Under the pieces are notes generated by a model, which worked only from the letters and a program-made list of their open reading frames with translations, had not been told where the DNA came from and made no database searches. A DNA stretch of 63,757 nucleotides from an uncultured Lentisphaerota bacterium (GTDB lineage: Bacteria > Verrucomicrobiota > Kiritimatiellia > RFP12 > UBA1067): positions 1-63,757 of the forward strand of contig CAMKJU010000012.1 of assembly GCA_946413265.1 (NCBI GenBank), read 5' to 3'. Of this stretch, positions 33,071-42,009 are shown piece after piece (the first letter of the stretch is position 1; each line of letters begins with the position of its first letter). The position numbers and the translations under genes were made by a program.

Positions 33071-36000
33071 TCATTTACTCGTGCTAGCTACGTTGTTCAA
33101 ATACTGTCCGCCCAGAGAGAGAACCTTGACTGCTGGCGGGATGACATCCGACTCGGACGTACACAGTTTTCCCTCTCGCACGCGAATCTCGCCCACGCCT
33201 ACGGGCGACGAGGTGAGAACGAGATCGTTCACCCCCGTCTTCTCGACAACCGACGCCCCCAGCAAATCGCCGCCCGAAATCCGCACGGGGCCATTCCGCG
33301 TGTCGATGAGAAGCGCGCTCCCCACCGCCCACTTGACCTTCCCAGCGAGCGCCGTATGCGCCGCCGCTAGGTTCTCGCCGAAGAAGCCCAGCTTCGCTTC
33401 GCCTGCCACGTGGATGGACGCGCTCCGGCCCACCGCGCCCGCATCCTTCACCAGCAGACAGCCCCCTTCGACGCGCGTCGCGCCCGTGTACGTATTCGTC
33501 CCCAGAAGGACGAGCGTGCCGTATCCCGCCTTCGTGAGACCGCCCCCACGCGACGCCGAATCCTCCGCGAGCACGCCCGGCAACTCAGCCCATGCGTCAA
33601 GCCCCACCTCGATGCGCGCGCCTCCGGACTGAATCCGCGTCGTAATCGTCGGTCCGATGAATGGAACGCATCGCCGCATCCCCTCGTATGTCGCCAGCGT
33701 GCCGCCGTTGAAATTGACGGTCGCGCCCACCACGCCCTTGACCGTGATATCGCCGAGCACAAGGCGTCCGTCGCCCTCAAGCGTCACGCTGCAGTTCCGG
33801 CAGGTCGCGGCGCGTCCCATCGAGAGATGCGGCGTCGAAAAGTAACCCGTTCCCCCCACGCGAAGATGTCCTTCGCCCTCTTCGCCCACATACACGCACG
33901 TCTGCGGATTGAGCATGTGGAACGAACCTCCCGTCTGGTTGTACCAGCCGACATCGCCCGGATAGCGTCCCAGCACGGCAAAATTGTTCATCCGCACCTC
34001 GCCGCCCGTCTGGTTGACGATGCCCTGGCAGCTCTCGTGCGGAACGTTCTCCAATTTCGGGCAGCAGCCAATCTGCATCATGCTCCGGTTCGTCGTGAGG
34101 TCCAGGACGCCGCCCGCGATCTCAAACACCTCCGGGCGTTCCGCGCTACCATGCAGCAGAAGACAGTTGCGCAGCATGGGAGGCGAGCGGTTCGTACGGA
34201 GTTCGGCATTGCCCACCCGCACGGACACGTTCGTGCTCCAGGCATAGGCCGCATCGCCGTCCGGTTCGCCGTCCGTTCGAAAACGCGCACGCCGCAGCAG
34301 ACCACGGTTCCACAGGGCGTAGTCGTCCGGCGTCCAGTCCGCCCGCTCGTCATACGCCCCGCAAAACGGCACGCCAAGATCCACCCAGCACGCCAGCGTG
34401 CGCAGCTCGGTATCCGTGAGGCCGGGGGCGTGTCCCTTGTCGAGCTTGTCCGTGAAGAGTCGGCTCTTCCGCGAACCGCGCCAGTTCGGCGGCACGAGGG
34501 AGGCCGTGCTCCCGTTGTCGATCCAGTTGAGCATCGGATGCGCGCAGTCGCCCACCCAGGCGGTTTCCCACCACCTGGCATTGTTGCCGTATTTCTTCGC
34601 GAGCGCCTTGTCGTCCAGACGCGCATGCGTGAGGCTGAGGTAGGACCGCGTCCACCAGCGCTTCGCCTGCGGATCACGTACGCAGACGGACGTGAGGTCG
34701 GGAATCTTGTCGTTCATCGGGTTGTGGCAGCGCACGCAGCGGCGGTCGAGAATCGGCTGCACCTCGCGCGGGAAGCTGAAACCGTCCTTTGCGGGCGGCA
34801 GCGTGGCGCGGGCGAGCGCGTGATGCTCCATGCGGTAGTCGGGCGCGTCGTTGAGCGACTCGTGGCAACCCACGCAGCTCGCCACTTCGCCGGGCTGCAG
34901 CACGGTCCAGCTGCGCATCGTCTGCACCATGCGTCCCTTCTCGTCCAGCAACTGCAAATAGAACGGCGTGCGCGCGGGCAGATTCACCGCCACCGAGCCA
35001 TCCTCCGCCACGGGCACTTCGCCGAGCACCTTCTTCACGAGCCACGTGCTGTTGCCGTGTCCGGGCGGTGTGGCGTTCATCGCGAATCCGCCCGGACCGC
35101 GCACCACGCTGCGGCCGACACCGGCGGGACGGTACGAGAACGACACTACGCGCATCGACTTCACCGTGCCGCGCGCAACGCCCTTCATCGACTCGCCGCG
35201 ATAGACATCGGCGATGGTGATCGTGCCGGTCTTGAGCGATTCGTCTGGACGCACTGAGCTGCGGGCCGGAAGTTTGCGTGCGCGCACGGGGACGGGGCGT
35301 CCGCATGAGATTTTCCCGTCCTGCGCCACCAGCACTTCGCGCGCTCCGTTCACGTCGGTCCACACGAGACCGAAGTCGCGGTCGGGCGACACGTCCTTCG
35401 TACGCCGCAGGTGCGTGATCACTACGCCCTCCTCGTTGACCGGATACGGGAAGCAGTAGATCGCGCCCTGCTGCCCGAAGTTGCCGTCGCGCTTCACGAA
35501 CTGGGCGCGCCGGAGCGGCGCCAGCTCCCAGCAACCAGCAGTCTCCTCGCGTCCCTCGCGCGGATCGAACCGCATGAGCTCGCCAGGTTCCCACGAGTGG
35601 TGTCCGGTGCCGAGCGCGAAGAAGAGCGGACTGCCCGGCACCATGCGCGCCTGCAGGATGCAGTTCGGGAAATAGGAGTTGCCGCCGTAGAGCGCGCGCT
35701 GGTAGGTTCCGTCGGGGTTCATCGAGAAGACCGGCTGCGTGTAGATCTGGCCGCGGTCGTTGTACTCCCAGCGCATGTAGAGCACGCGCCCGTCGTCCGC
35801 GAGCGTGGGGAAGTAGTTGTTCACCTGGTCGTAGGTGATGCGCGTGATCTTGGAACCGTCCGCCTCGCAGCGGTAGAGGTTGAACACTTCGTTCCACCAG
35901 CAGTCCACAATCTGTCCGCAGCGCGTGGAGTTGAAGAGGATGCGTCCGTCCGGCAGGAAACAGCCATCGATGTCGGCCGCGCCGAGTCCGAACGTGAGCT

Positions 36001-37513
36001 GTTTGACCTCGCGCGTCGCGAGGTCCATCGCGTAGAGGTGGAAGTCGTCCCCTCGGTCGCTCGCCTTGAACGAAAACAGCAGGCGCTTTCCGTCGGGCGA
36101 GACGTCCACGTCGCGGTAGCAGCCCGTCTTCGAGGAGAGGAGCGTTGTCTCCTTCCAGAGTCCGTCCGGCTGGTATTCGGCAAGACAGAGCGACGATCCG
36201 ATCGCGCGGTACGAACGCTGCTCGAAGGCGTCGGAAAGTTCGGAGAGGTGCAGGAACGTGCTGCGGCGGCCCAGCACGTAGTGTCGGCAATACGCCCACG
36301 TCTTCGACATCGCCGCCACCGGCTTCAGGCGTTCCGCGCGGCGCGCGAGCTTTTCGGCCCGCCATGCGGCATGCGTCATGTGGGTCGGGATCGGACCGTC
36401 CTGCGCAATCCAGACGGCCTCCATTTCATCCGCCGGCCCCTCGGCCCCCGCGCAGGCAAGCGCCATCACGCCCATCAGGCAAGCAATGCGACGGGCAAGG
36501 CGACTCCTCTGACGGCATCTATCCGTTTGCGCCCCCCACCAGCTGGCCAGGACGGAACCGGAGAAGTTCATCCAGATCGAGAATATTGTCGCGGGAAGAG
36601 CCGCCACGGCGCTGTTCAACACTTTCACCGAAAGTGCCCCAGCCATTCCGCTATTCTGCATCCCCACCTCGATCGCCACCGTGCGGGCCTCTGCCTCGCC
36701 GAGGTGCGTGAAGCGTCCCACAAGGCGCGTCAGCCAATAGCCGCTCAGGTAGCCCACGATGTTGTGGATGACCGCAGCCGCAACGATCGCCACGCCGGCA
36801 CTGGCAAAGGTGTCGCGGCTCGGCGCGGTTAGCACAAGGATCGTAAAGCAGATGCCCGTCATGGAGAGAATCGAGAGAATACGGTCGAAAATGACCTTGT
36901 GCGCGTCGAACTGGCGTTTGAGGAGCGCATGGACGATTCCGCCCGCCACGATGGGCACAATGACGATTTTCATGATGTCCACCATCATCGCCATCGCGTC
37001 GATATCGACAAAAAATCCCGCCAGCACTTTCATCGCAAGCGGCGTGACGAACGGCGAGAGGAGCGTGGAACAGCATGTCATCGTCACGGAAAGCGCCACG
37101 TCAGCCTTCGCGAGAAAGGCGACCACGTTCGACGCCGTGCCACCCGCCACGGAACCGACAAGCACGCATCCGGCCGCCAGCTCGCCAGAGAACCCGAAGC
37201 CCTTCGCGAGCAGAAAACCCATGAACGGCATGACGAGGAACTGGAGGAACACGCCAACAGCCACCGCCCACGGACGCTTTCCCACGCGCACGAAGTCGGC
37301 GGCTGAAAGCGTGGTGCCCATGCCGAACATAATGATCTGTATTGCGGGCACGACGAGCGACATCAGCTTCACGCCGCGCCACTCGATGAACGCCGACGGA
37401 AACGCATACGCCACCGCCGCACACGCAAGCACGGCCAAGCCAAACGCCTGCCGACGCAGAGAGCCGATCACCTGCACCAGCCAGACATAAAACCTTTGTT
37501 TGAATGTAACCAT
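33071..37513 (-). CDS. BASS transporter fused to HZS-alpha-like dihaem protein with autotransporter-type repeats
   Basis: A single 1480-residue frame. Residues 1-330 are a bile-acid:sodium symporter (BASS) domain with about nine membrane helices (MSLVVPAIQIIMFGMGTTLS, GCVLVGSVAGGTASNVVAFL, EVGMQNSGMAGALSVKVLN). A hydrophobic stretch IACLMGVMALACAGAEG follows, like a signal peptide, then a propeller-like domain (KTGCYRDVDVSPDGKRLLFS, ITYDQVNNYFPTLADDGRVL) matching the hydrazine-synthase-alpha-like family, with haem motifs CVGCH and CVRCH near residues 880 and 930. The last 300 residues have autotransporter-associated repeats (KAGYGTLVLLGTNTYTGATR). The ATG at 37513 has GAGG five bases upstream. 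A fusion by lost stop codon or a sequencing error are both possible. Confidence 0.75.
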   Translation of the reverse strand: MVTFKQRFYVWLVQVIGSLRRQAFGLAVLACAAVAYAFPSAFIEWRGVKLMSLVVPAIQIIMFGMGTTLSAADFVRVGKRPWAVAVGVFLQFLVMPFMGFLLAKGFGFSGELAAGCVLVGSVAGGTASNVVAFLAKADVALSVTMTCCSTLLSPFVTPLAMKVLAGFFVDIDAMAMMVDIMKIVIVPIVAGGIVHALLKRQFDAHKVIFDRILSILSMTGICFTILVLTAPSRDTFASAGVAIVAAAVIHNIVGYLSGYWLTRLVGRFTHLGEAEARTVAIEVGMQNSGMAGALSVKVLNSAVAALPATIFSIWMNFSGSVLASWWGAQTDRCRQRSRLARRIACLMGVMALACAGAEGPADEMEAVWIAQDGPIPTHMTHAAWRAEKLARRAERLKPVAAMSKTWAYCRHYVLGRRSTFLHLSELSDAFEQRSYRAIGSSLCLAEYQPDGLWKETTLLSSKTGCYRDVDVSPDGKRLLFSFKASDRGDDFHLYAMDLATREVKQLTFGLGAADIDGCFLPDGRILFNSTRCGQIVDCWWNEVFNLYRCEADGSKITRITYDQVNNYFPTLADDGRVLYMRWEYNDRGQIYTQPVFSMNPDGTYQRALYGGNSYFPNCILQARMVPGSPLFFALGTGHHSWEPGELMRFDPREGREETAGCWELAPLRRAQFVKRDGNFGQQGAIYCFPYPVNEEGVVITHLRRTKDVSPDRDFGLVWTDVNGAREVLVAQDGKISCGRPVPVRARKLPARSSVRPDESLKTGTITIADVYRGESMKGVARGTVKSMRVVSFSYRPAGVGRSVVRGPGGFAMNATPPGHGNSTWLVKKVLGEVPVAEDGSVAVNLPARTPFYLQLLDEKGRMVQTMRSWTVLQPGEVASCVGCHESLNDAPDYRMEHHALARATLPPAKDGFSFPREVQPILDRRCVRCHNPMNDKIPDLTSVCVRDPQAKRWWTRSYLSLTHARLDDKALAKKYGNNARWWETAWVGDCAHPMLNWIDNGSTASLVPPNWRGSRKSRLFTDKLDKGHAPGLTDTELRTLACWVDLGVPFCGAYDERADWTPDDYALWNRGLLRRARFRTDGEPDGDAAYAWSTNVSVRVGNAELRTNRSPPMLRNCLLLHGSAERPEVFEIAGGVLDLTTNRSMMQIGCCPKLENVPHESCQGIVNQTGGEVRMNNFAVLGRYPGDVGWYNQTGGSFHMLNPQTCVYVGEEGEGHLRVGGTGYFSTPHLSMGRAATCRNCSVTLEGDGRLVLGDITVKGVVGATVNFNGGTLATYEGMRRCVPFIGPTITTRIQSGGARIEVGLDAWAELPGVLAEDSASRGGGLTKAGYGTLVLLGTNTYTGATRVEGGCLLVKDAGAVGRSASIHVAGEAKLGFFGENLAAAHTALAGKVKWAVGSALLIDTRNGPVRISGGDLLGASVVEKTGVNDLVLTSSPVGVGEIRVREGKLCTSESDVIPPAVKVLSLGGQYLNNVASTSK

Positions 37514-37524
37514 AGCGGCCTCGC

Positions 37525-37605
37525 CAATGTCTCATCGTCTCACGTCTAGGCTCGTCTCTCATCTCGCGTCTCACGTCCGCGCGCGCACGCCCACTCCGGC
37601 AGAGG
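37525..37605. repeat. GAGACG-rich repeat, partial copy
   Basis: About 80 bases including CTCATCGTCTCACGTCT and CGTCTCACGTCCGCGCGC match the right part of the larger repeat at 47674-47830. It overlaps the 3' end of the siroheme decarboxylase gene and supplies its last codons and stop. Confidence 0.6.
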
Positions 37606-38659
37606 TGAAAAAAGTCATGGACGTTTTTTTGTATTCCTTAGTTGAGAGCAACATGACAGTATCGGACTCGTGCCCAAGTTCCGCCACGATGACGCGATGA
37701 AGGTCGGCATGCTGCGCATGGGCCTCTTCGGGAGACGTGGCATGTACCATCGCGAAGAGATTGTAGGGGAATCCCTCCGACAATGGACGCTCGTAGCAGT
37801 GCGTGACCTCGTCGCGCGCGGCAAGGGCGCGCCCAGCTCCGGTAGTATCCCCTTCCACACGCCAGCAGCACATGCCATTCGCCACATAGCCCGCCGTGCG
37901 GTGCGCGAGCAGAAGACCGATGCGCTTTAGGCGTCCCCGCCGTTGCCAGAGTTCCAGCGTGGAAAGGAGATCCCATTCCTTCATCCCCGCCCGTTCAGCA
38001 AGGGCGGCGAAGTAGTCGGGGCGCACCTCGGTATCACCCTGCAGCGCAGCCACGGCCGCGCGGTCGCGTGCGCCAAGCGGCACCGTGTCGTCTTCCGTGC
38101 GCTCCTCCCGCGCTCGCGTGCCGGCGCCGAAAACGACATCCACCTTGTAGCGGCGCGTCGCGGGCAGGAACGACACCGAAAATGGCGCAAGCCGCGTACG
38201 GATTTCGTCCGCCATCGCATCAAACACATCCGCAGGATATGACAGCGTGAACCACAGGTTGGGATGAGAAGCGGCATGAGTGCCGCTTCCCCGAAGGGCG
38301 TCGACAGTTCGGGGAAGCGGCACTCCTGCCGCTTCACGGAGGTAGCAATGCGTAACCCCGAGGAAAGGCGTGATTTTCGCGGCCGCATCGTCCAGAGCGC
38401 CTTGAGGCACGGCAGCGGCGCAAAGCACGGACCGGTAACCGAGGCGGCGCGTGTCGAACACTGCTCCGAAACGGCGCACTAGCCCCGCCTCGCGACACCG
38501 ACCAACGAAGTCGATGAGATCGGACTCCGCGCAGTCCAGTTCCCGGGCAAGCGCCTCAAAAGGACGGGCGCAAAGCGGGATGCCCCGCTGAAGTTCGGCG
38601 AGCCAGCGCCCTTCTGCGGAGGAAGAGTCGAGCCTCGCCGCGGCCAGAGGCTTCGACAT
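37571..38659 (-). CDS. siroheme decarboxylase, fused AhbA/AhbB-type (NirDL-like)
   Basis: A 362-residue protein with two Lrp-type halves. Each has a winged-helix start (EGRWLAELQRGIPLCARPFE; DRAAVAALQGDTEVRPDYFA), the RRFGAVFDTRRLGYRS / KRIGLLLAHRTAGYVA motif and a histidine-containing haem pocket (GVTHCYLRE...HPNLWFTL; VTHCYERPLSEGFPYNLF). This family decarboxylates siroheme to didecarboxysiroheme, for alternative haem or haem d1. Between THCYLRE and NLWFTL lies an in-frame insertion of about 23 residues encoded by a near-perfect inverted repeat (38268-38335), absent from the second half. No other haem d1 genes are visible. The ATG at 38659 shares a base with the preceding stop (TGATG). Confidence 0.82.
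   Translation of the reverse strand: MSKPLAAARLDSSSAEGRWLAELQRGIPLCARPFEALARELDCAESDLIDFVGRCREAGLVRRFGAVFDTRRLGYRSVLCAAAVPQGALDDAAAKITPFLGVTHCYLREAAGVPLPRTVDALRGSGTHAASHPNLWFTLSYPADVFDAMADEIRTRLAPFSVSFLPATRRYKVDVVFGAGTRAREERTEDDTVPLGARDRAAVAALQGDTEVRPDYFAALAERAGMKEWDLLSTLELWQRRGRLKRIGLLLAHRTAGYVANGMCCWRVEGDTTGAGRALAARDEVTHCYERPLSEGFPYNLFAMVHATSPEEAHAQHADLHRVIVAELGHESDTVMLLSTKEYKKTSMTFFTSAGVGVRART
38268..38335. repeat. 68-bp REP-like palindrome inserted in the decarboxylase gene
   Basis: Two 28-base arms beginning and ending GAAGCGGCA / TGCCGCTTC are complementary at 27 of 28 positions around a 12-base spacer GGGCGTCGACAG. Each arm has its own internal hairpin. The element keeps the reading frame open. 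Confidence 0.85.
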
Positions 38660-39201
38660 CACTTCTTTTCCGGCTTTTCGGTGCCGTCGTAAGGGAAGGA
38701 GACGACGTCATCGACGATCTGACGCGCGAGGTCATGCGCGATGCGCTGCGCGGCGTTGCGCTGGGACGTGAGCAGATCGCCCTGCACGAGGAACGTCGTC
38801 TCGCCCGTGTAGGCTCGGTTCGACAGCAGCACGCGTCCGGCGTCCTTGTTTATAATCGAAACCTCCGCTGTCACGAGGTAGCGGTATTCGTCGGCGCGCG
38901 AGCCGTATGCACGGTCGAACGAGACAGGATGCCGCTCGGCCTTGACGATGGAGCCCTGCACCTCGATGGAGGAATCGCCGGAACGCCGGATGGAGAACGT
39001 GCCCTCGCGCTGGAACTCGCGCAGGACGTACTGCGAGACTATCGGACCCAGTTCCGCGCTCATCGTGCGGTTCTCGAACACCGGCACGGCGACCGTGCGG
39101 AGTTCATCCGGCACGTCTGACGTCCACTTGTAGTTGGCACAGCCGCAGATTGCGAGGAATGGAAGTACGAGGGCTAGGCCCCTGCTGGCATATTTAATCA
39201 T
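38659..39201 (-). CDS. lptE: LptE-like outer-membrane lipoprotein
   Basis: A 180-residue protein with a lipoprotein signal, LALVLPFLAICGCANYKWTS, cleaved before a cysteine. The rest (LRTVAVPVFENRTMSAELGP, VSQYVLREFQREGTFSIRRS, VQGSIVKAERHPVSFDR, AQRIAHDLARQIVDDVVSFP) matches the LptE pattern, the lipoprotein that partners LptD in lipopolysaccharide delivery. ATGA overlap with the BamD-like gene upstream, a common envelope operon order in this group. Confidence 0.8.
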   Translation of the reverse strand: MIKYASRGLALVLPFLAICGCANYKWTSDVPDELRTVAVPVFENRTMSAELGPIVSQYVLREFQREGTFSIRRSGDSSIEVQGSIVKAERHPVSFDRAYGSRADEYRYLVTAEVSIINKDAGRVLLSNRAYTGETTFLVQGDLLTSQRNAAQRIAHDLARQIVDDVVSFPYDGTEKPEKK

Positions 39202-40232
39202 TGCCGATTGCCTTTCTTAAGGGTTTCAATGCGCGCGCGGACCTCGTCCGCATGTGGTGAATACGGATATTCCTTTAGGAAGCGTTCCCAGGCCGCAGCC
39301 GCCGCGTGCGGCGTGCGCTGCTTGGTGTCGTAGAACTTGGCGCGCCTGTAGGCGTCGGCCTCCAGATGCTTCTCCAGTTCGGCAAGCCATTCCTTCATCT
39401 CGTCGACGCGGTCGTGGCGGGGATGTTCCTCGATCATCATCTTAAGGTACTTCTGCGTGTCGACGCAGCGGGGGATGTTGTACGACAGCCGGCGGCAGAG
39501 CCACATTCGCGCCTTGGCCTGGAGATAGATCGCGGCATCCGCCTCGGGCGTCTTCGGGAACTTCATGACGAGCTGGTTGTAGACCTGTACGGCCTCCTCG
39601 TAGTGGTTGTCCTGCTCGCGGAGATCCGCGATCTTCAGCATCGCCTCCGGCACGTATGCTGCGCGCGGAGCGCGACGTACCACGGATTCATAGTGCTGGC
39701 GCACGATGCGGTCGGACGTGAAAGAGAAGCCGAACATCGTCTTCTTCTCCTTGACCATGAGGTTCGTGAGCTGGTAGAGGTACTCCACGAGATCAAGGTA
39801 TGAGACCTCGCCCGGATAGAAGTCCAGCAGGTACTCGAGCTCCTCCAGCGCGTTGTCGTAGTCCTTCTCGCGGGCGTAGATCTTTGCGAGACGGAGCTGG
39901 GCCCTGGGCGCCTCGGCGGAGGCGGGCCATTCGCGCACGAGCGCGTCGCAGGCACGGCGAGCCTTGCGGAGCGATCCTGCGGCCTCGAGCTCCTGGGCGA
40001 GCGCATACTGTTCTGCGGGCTTATCGCGGTCGACCCAGTTAAACCAGCTCTTTTCCTTCTTCTCCGGGCGCTTGGTGTCGTCCAGCCCGTCGAAGCCTGG
40101 ATAGGCGTCCGTCGCGTATGGCGAATTCGCGGCAAACGGAGAGCCAGCCACGCGCGGCGGTTCGGCAAACGCAGCCATGCACGCACACGCGGCGACCGCC
40201 GCCAGCATCAACTTGTTGTTCTTCTGCATCAT
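39198..40232 (-). CDS. bamD: BamD-like tetratricopeptide outer-membrane assembly protein
   Basis: A 344-residue protein with a signal peptide (MMQKNNKLMLAAVAACACMA). TPR motifs follow (AEQYALAQELEAAGSLRKAR, QLRLAKIYAREKDYDNALEE, AMLKIADLREQDNHYEEAVQ, YLKMMIEEHPRHDRVDEMKE, AAWERFLKEYPYSPHADEVR), the architecture of BamD/YfiO. The signal region has cysteines but no clean lipobox, so anchoring may differ. Good AAAGG seven bases before the ATG at 40232. Expressed from a TATGGTATAATT box at 40268-40273. General TPR function is secure, BamD identity likely. Confidence 0.72.
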   Translation of the reverse strand: MMQKNNKLMLAAVAACACMAAFAEPPRVAGSPFAANSPYATDAYPGFDGLDDTKRPEKKEKSWFNWVDRDKPAEQYALAQELEAAGSLRKARRACDALVREWPASAEAPRAQLRLAKIYAREKDYDNALEELEYLLDFYPGEVSYLDLVEYLYQLTNLMVKEKKTMFGFSFTSDRIVRQHYESVVRRAPRAAYVPEAMLKIADLREQDNHYEEAVQVYNQLVMKFPKTPEADAAIYLQAKARMWLCRRLSYNIPRCVDTQKYLKMMIEEHPRHDRVDEMKEWLAELEKHLEADAYRRAKFYDTKQRTPHAAAAAWERFLKEYPYSPHADEVRARIETLKKGNRQ

Positions 40233-40267
40233 GCAATAACCTTTAAGGTTCTGTGGTTAGGGGAGTA

Positions 40268-40273
40268 ATTATA
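40268..40273 (-). promoter_or_regulatory. extended -10 box of the bamD-lptE-ahbAB operon
   Basis: TATGGTATAATTAC on the minus strand; predicted start near 40261 and a leader of about 29 bases. No clear -35. Confidence 0.65.
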
Positions 40274-40296
40274 CCATAAAACTATGCGGCGTGCGG

Positions 40297-41070
40297 CTAG
40301 AATTCATAAAGCGGGCTTGGGGCGTCTTGATCGAGCACTTCGAGCGCCACGGGGCGTCCCAGCTCCGCAACTGCCGAACGCATCGTCTCAAGCGCAAGAT
40401 ATGGCGCGTTGCACTGCTTTGAAATGTGCGCGAGGAGCAATGTCTTGAGGCGTTGCGGACACACCTCGCGCACGAGGTCGGCCGCGTCGCCGTTCGAGAG
40501 ATGTCCGCACCGTCCGGCAATGCGCTGTTTGAGCGACACCGGCCGGTCCGAGGTCTGGAGCAGCACTGGGTCGTGGTTGGATTCGAGCACGGCGCACGTT
40601 GCGCGCGCAAGGGCGTCCCGCACGCCGAACGTGGGCGCGCCCATGTCCGTTCCCACGAACAGCGCGCTCACGCCGTCGTCGAAAAGATAGCCCACGGGGT
40701 CTGCCGCATCGTGCGGGATCGAGAACGACGTCACGGAGAAATCGCCCACGGGGAAAGTCTCGGCCGTCTCAAACACGCGCCAGCCGTCGTCAACGCCCGT
40801 CAGGACGGAGATGGCGTCGGCCGTGTTGCCATTCGCGTAGAGCGGCACCTGCGGGTGCCGCTTATGGAAAGTGGCAAGGCCCTTGCAGTGGTCGGTATGG
40901 TCGTGCGTGAAGAAAAGGCCAGCCGCAGAGTTCGGATCCACGCCGCACGCGGACATCCTCCGTTCCAGTTCGCGGTTGCAGAACCCGCAGTCAACAAGCA
41001 GCAATGTCTCGCCGGATCTCACGGCAAGCGCATTTCCCTGCGATCCGCTCCCAAATACGCGCAGTTTCAT
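40297..41070 (-). CDS. metallo-beta-lactamase-fold hydrolase (WalJ/YycJ type)
   Basis: A 257-residue protein, MKLRVFGSGSQGNALAVRSG, with the metal motif FTHDHTDHCKGLATFHK and later HDAADPVGYLF, TDMGAPTFGVRDALA, ESNHDPVLLQTS and LAHISKQCNAP. This is the single-domain MBL family that includes WalJ/YycJ, thought to be nucleases or phosphodiesterases. The ATG overlaps the purE stop (ATGA), so it is translated with the purine genes. Confidence 0.82.
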   Translation of the reverse strand: MKLRVFGSGSQGNALAVRSGETLLLVDCGFCNRELERRMSACGVDPNSAAGLFFTHDHTDHCKGLATFHKRHPQVPLYANGNTADAISVLTGVDDGWRVFETAETFPVGDFSVTSFSIPHDAADPVGYLFDDGVSALFVGTDMGAPTFGVRDALARATCAVLESNHDPVLLQTSDRPVSLKQRIAGRCGHLSNGDAADLVREVCPQRLKTLLLAHISKQCNAPYLALETMRSAVAELGRPVALEVLDQDAPSPLYEF

Positions 41071-41573
41071 TCCGGCTGGTGTATCCGTTCGTTGGCCTTG
41101 GTGACCTTGGCGCGGAGTGTTTCCTTGTGGGCGCGGAACTTCTCGCGCAGCCCCGCGTCGGCCGTGCCGAGAATCTGCACCGCGAGGAGCGCGGCGTTCA
41201 CCGGTCCCGCGCTGCCGCAGGCCACTGTTGCCACCGGCACGCCGGACGGCATCTGCACCGTAGCGTAGAGGGCGTCGAGTCCGTTCAGCGCGCCGCCCGC
41301 CACTGGAATGCCGATCACGGGCAACACCGTGCCTGCGGCGAGCACGCCGCCGAGGTGCGCCGCACCGCCAGCGGCGGCAATAATCACCTGAATGCCGCGC
41401 CCTTCGGCCGTCTTCGCGTAGTCGAGCGCCACGTCGGGCGTACGGTGCGCGCTGATGACACGCGTCTCGTACGGCACCCCGAACGAGTCGAGCGTGTCGC
41501 AGGCTTTTTTGACGAGGGGCCAGTCGCTGTCGCTGCCCATGACGATCCCCACTCTGGGGTTTTGAGAATCCAT
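41067..41573 (-). CDS. purE: N5-carboxyaminoimidazole ribonucleotide mutase
   Basis: A 168-residue protein with the PurE signatures VGIVMGSDSDWPLVKKACDT, VISAHRTPDVALDYAK, AAGGAAHLGGVLAAGTVLPV and GALNGLDALYATVQMPSGVP. It converts N5-CAIR to CAIR in purine synthesis. Good GGAG seven bases before the ATG. It is encoded after purD and a small membrane protein in the same operon; no purK is seen next to it, so partner enzymes must lie elsewhere or this may be the class II type using AIR and carbon dioxide. Confidence 0.93.
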   Translation of the reverse strand: MDSQNPRVGIVMGSDSDWPLVKKACDTLDSFGVPYETRVISAHRTPDVALDYAKTAEGRGIQVIIAAAGGAAHLGGVLAAGTVLPVIGIPVAGGALNGLDALYATVQMPSGVPVATVACGSAGPVNAALLAVQILGTADAGLREKFRAHKETLRAKVTKANERIHQPE

Positions 41574-41624
41574 CTGTTTTCTCCACTATGAAGTTGTTTC
41601 AAAGTTTCGTTGTTTTTAAAAGGC

Positions 41625-41978
41625 TCATGGTGCCGATTCCATATCAGGTGCAGATTCCATTGGGACGGGCTGGTGCTTTTCGACGAGTTGAAGCAGCTTG
41701 TCGAGCTTGCCCTCGATGCGCGCGGCCTGTGCGTCGGTGCGGGCGGACAGGTCTTGTATGGCGCCGAGCTGCATCCCCAAACGGTCAAGCTTCGTCTCAA
41801 TGGCGTCACTGCGCCGGTCCAACTGTTCCTGCACCTGCTGTCCATGGCCGTTGACGGCGTCGTAGATGTCGCGGTTGCCGATGCGTCCGGAAAAGAAGTA
41901 CCATAGTCCCGCGCCGCCCATAATCACGATGATGAGGATGAGTATTATGATCACAAGGATGCTCGTACTGGTTTTCAT
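41625..41978 (-). CDS. small single-span membrane protein with coiled coil
   Basis: A 117-residue protein: an N-terminal membrane helix (ILVIIILILIIVIMGGAGLWYFF) and then a predicted coiled coil with heptads (VQEQLDRRSDAIETKLDRLG, ARIEGKLDKLLQLVEKHQ) ending in a PMESAPDMESAP tail with a tandem repeat. No family recognised. It sits between purD and purE in the same transcription unit, with gaps of 31 and 51 bases, but no link to purine synthesis is known. Confidence 0.65.
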   Translation of the reverse strand: MKTSTSILVIIILILIIVIMGGAGLWYFFSGRIGNRDIYDAVNGHGQQVQEQLDRRSDAIETKLDRLGMQLGAIQDLSARTDAQAARIEGKLDKLLQLVEKHQPVPMESAPDMESAP

Positions 41979-42009
41979 CGAAAAGTGGTCTCCCGGTTTG
42001 CACTTCCCA

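Noticed and set aside
40297..41586. 429-codon frame joining purE and the metal hydrolase
   Set aside because: The first half runs through purE in the wrong frame; the hydrolase starts at the ATGA overlap at 41070.
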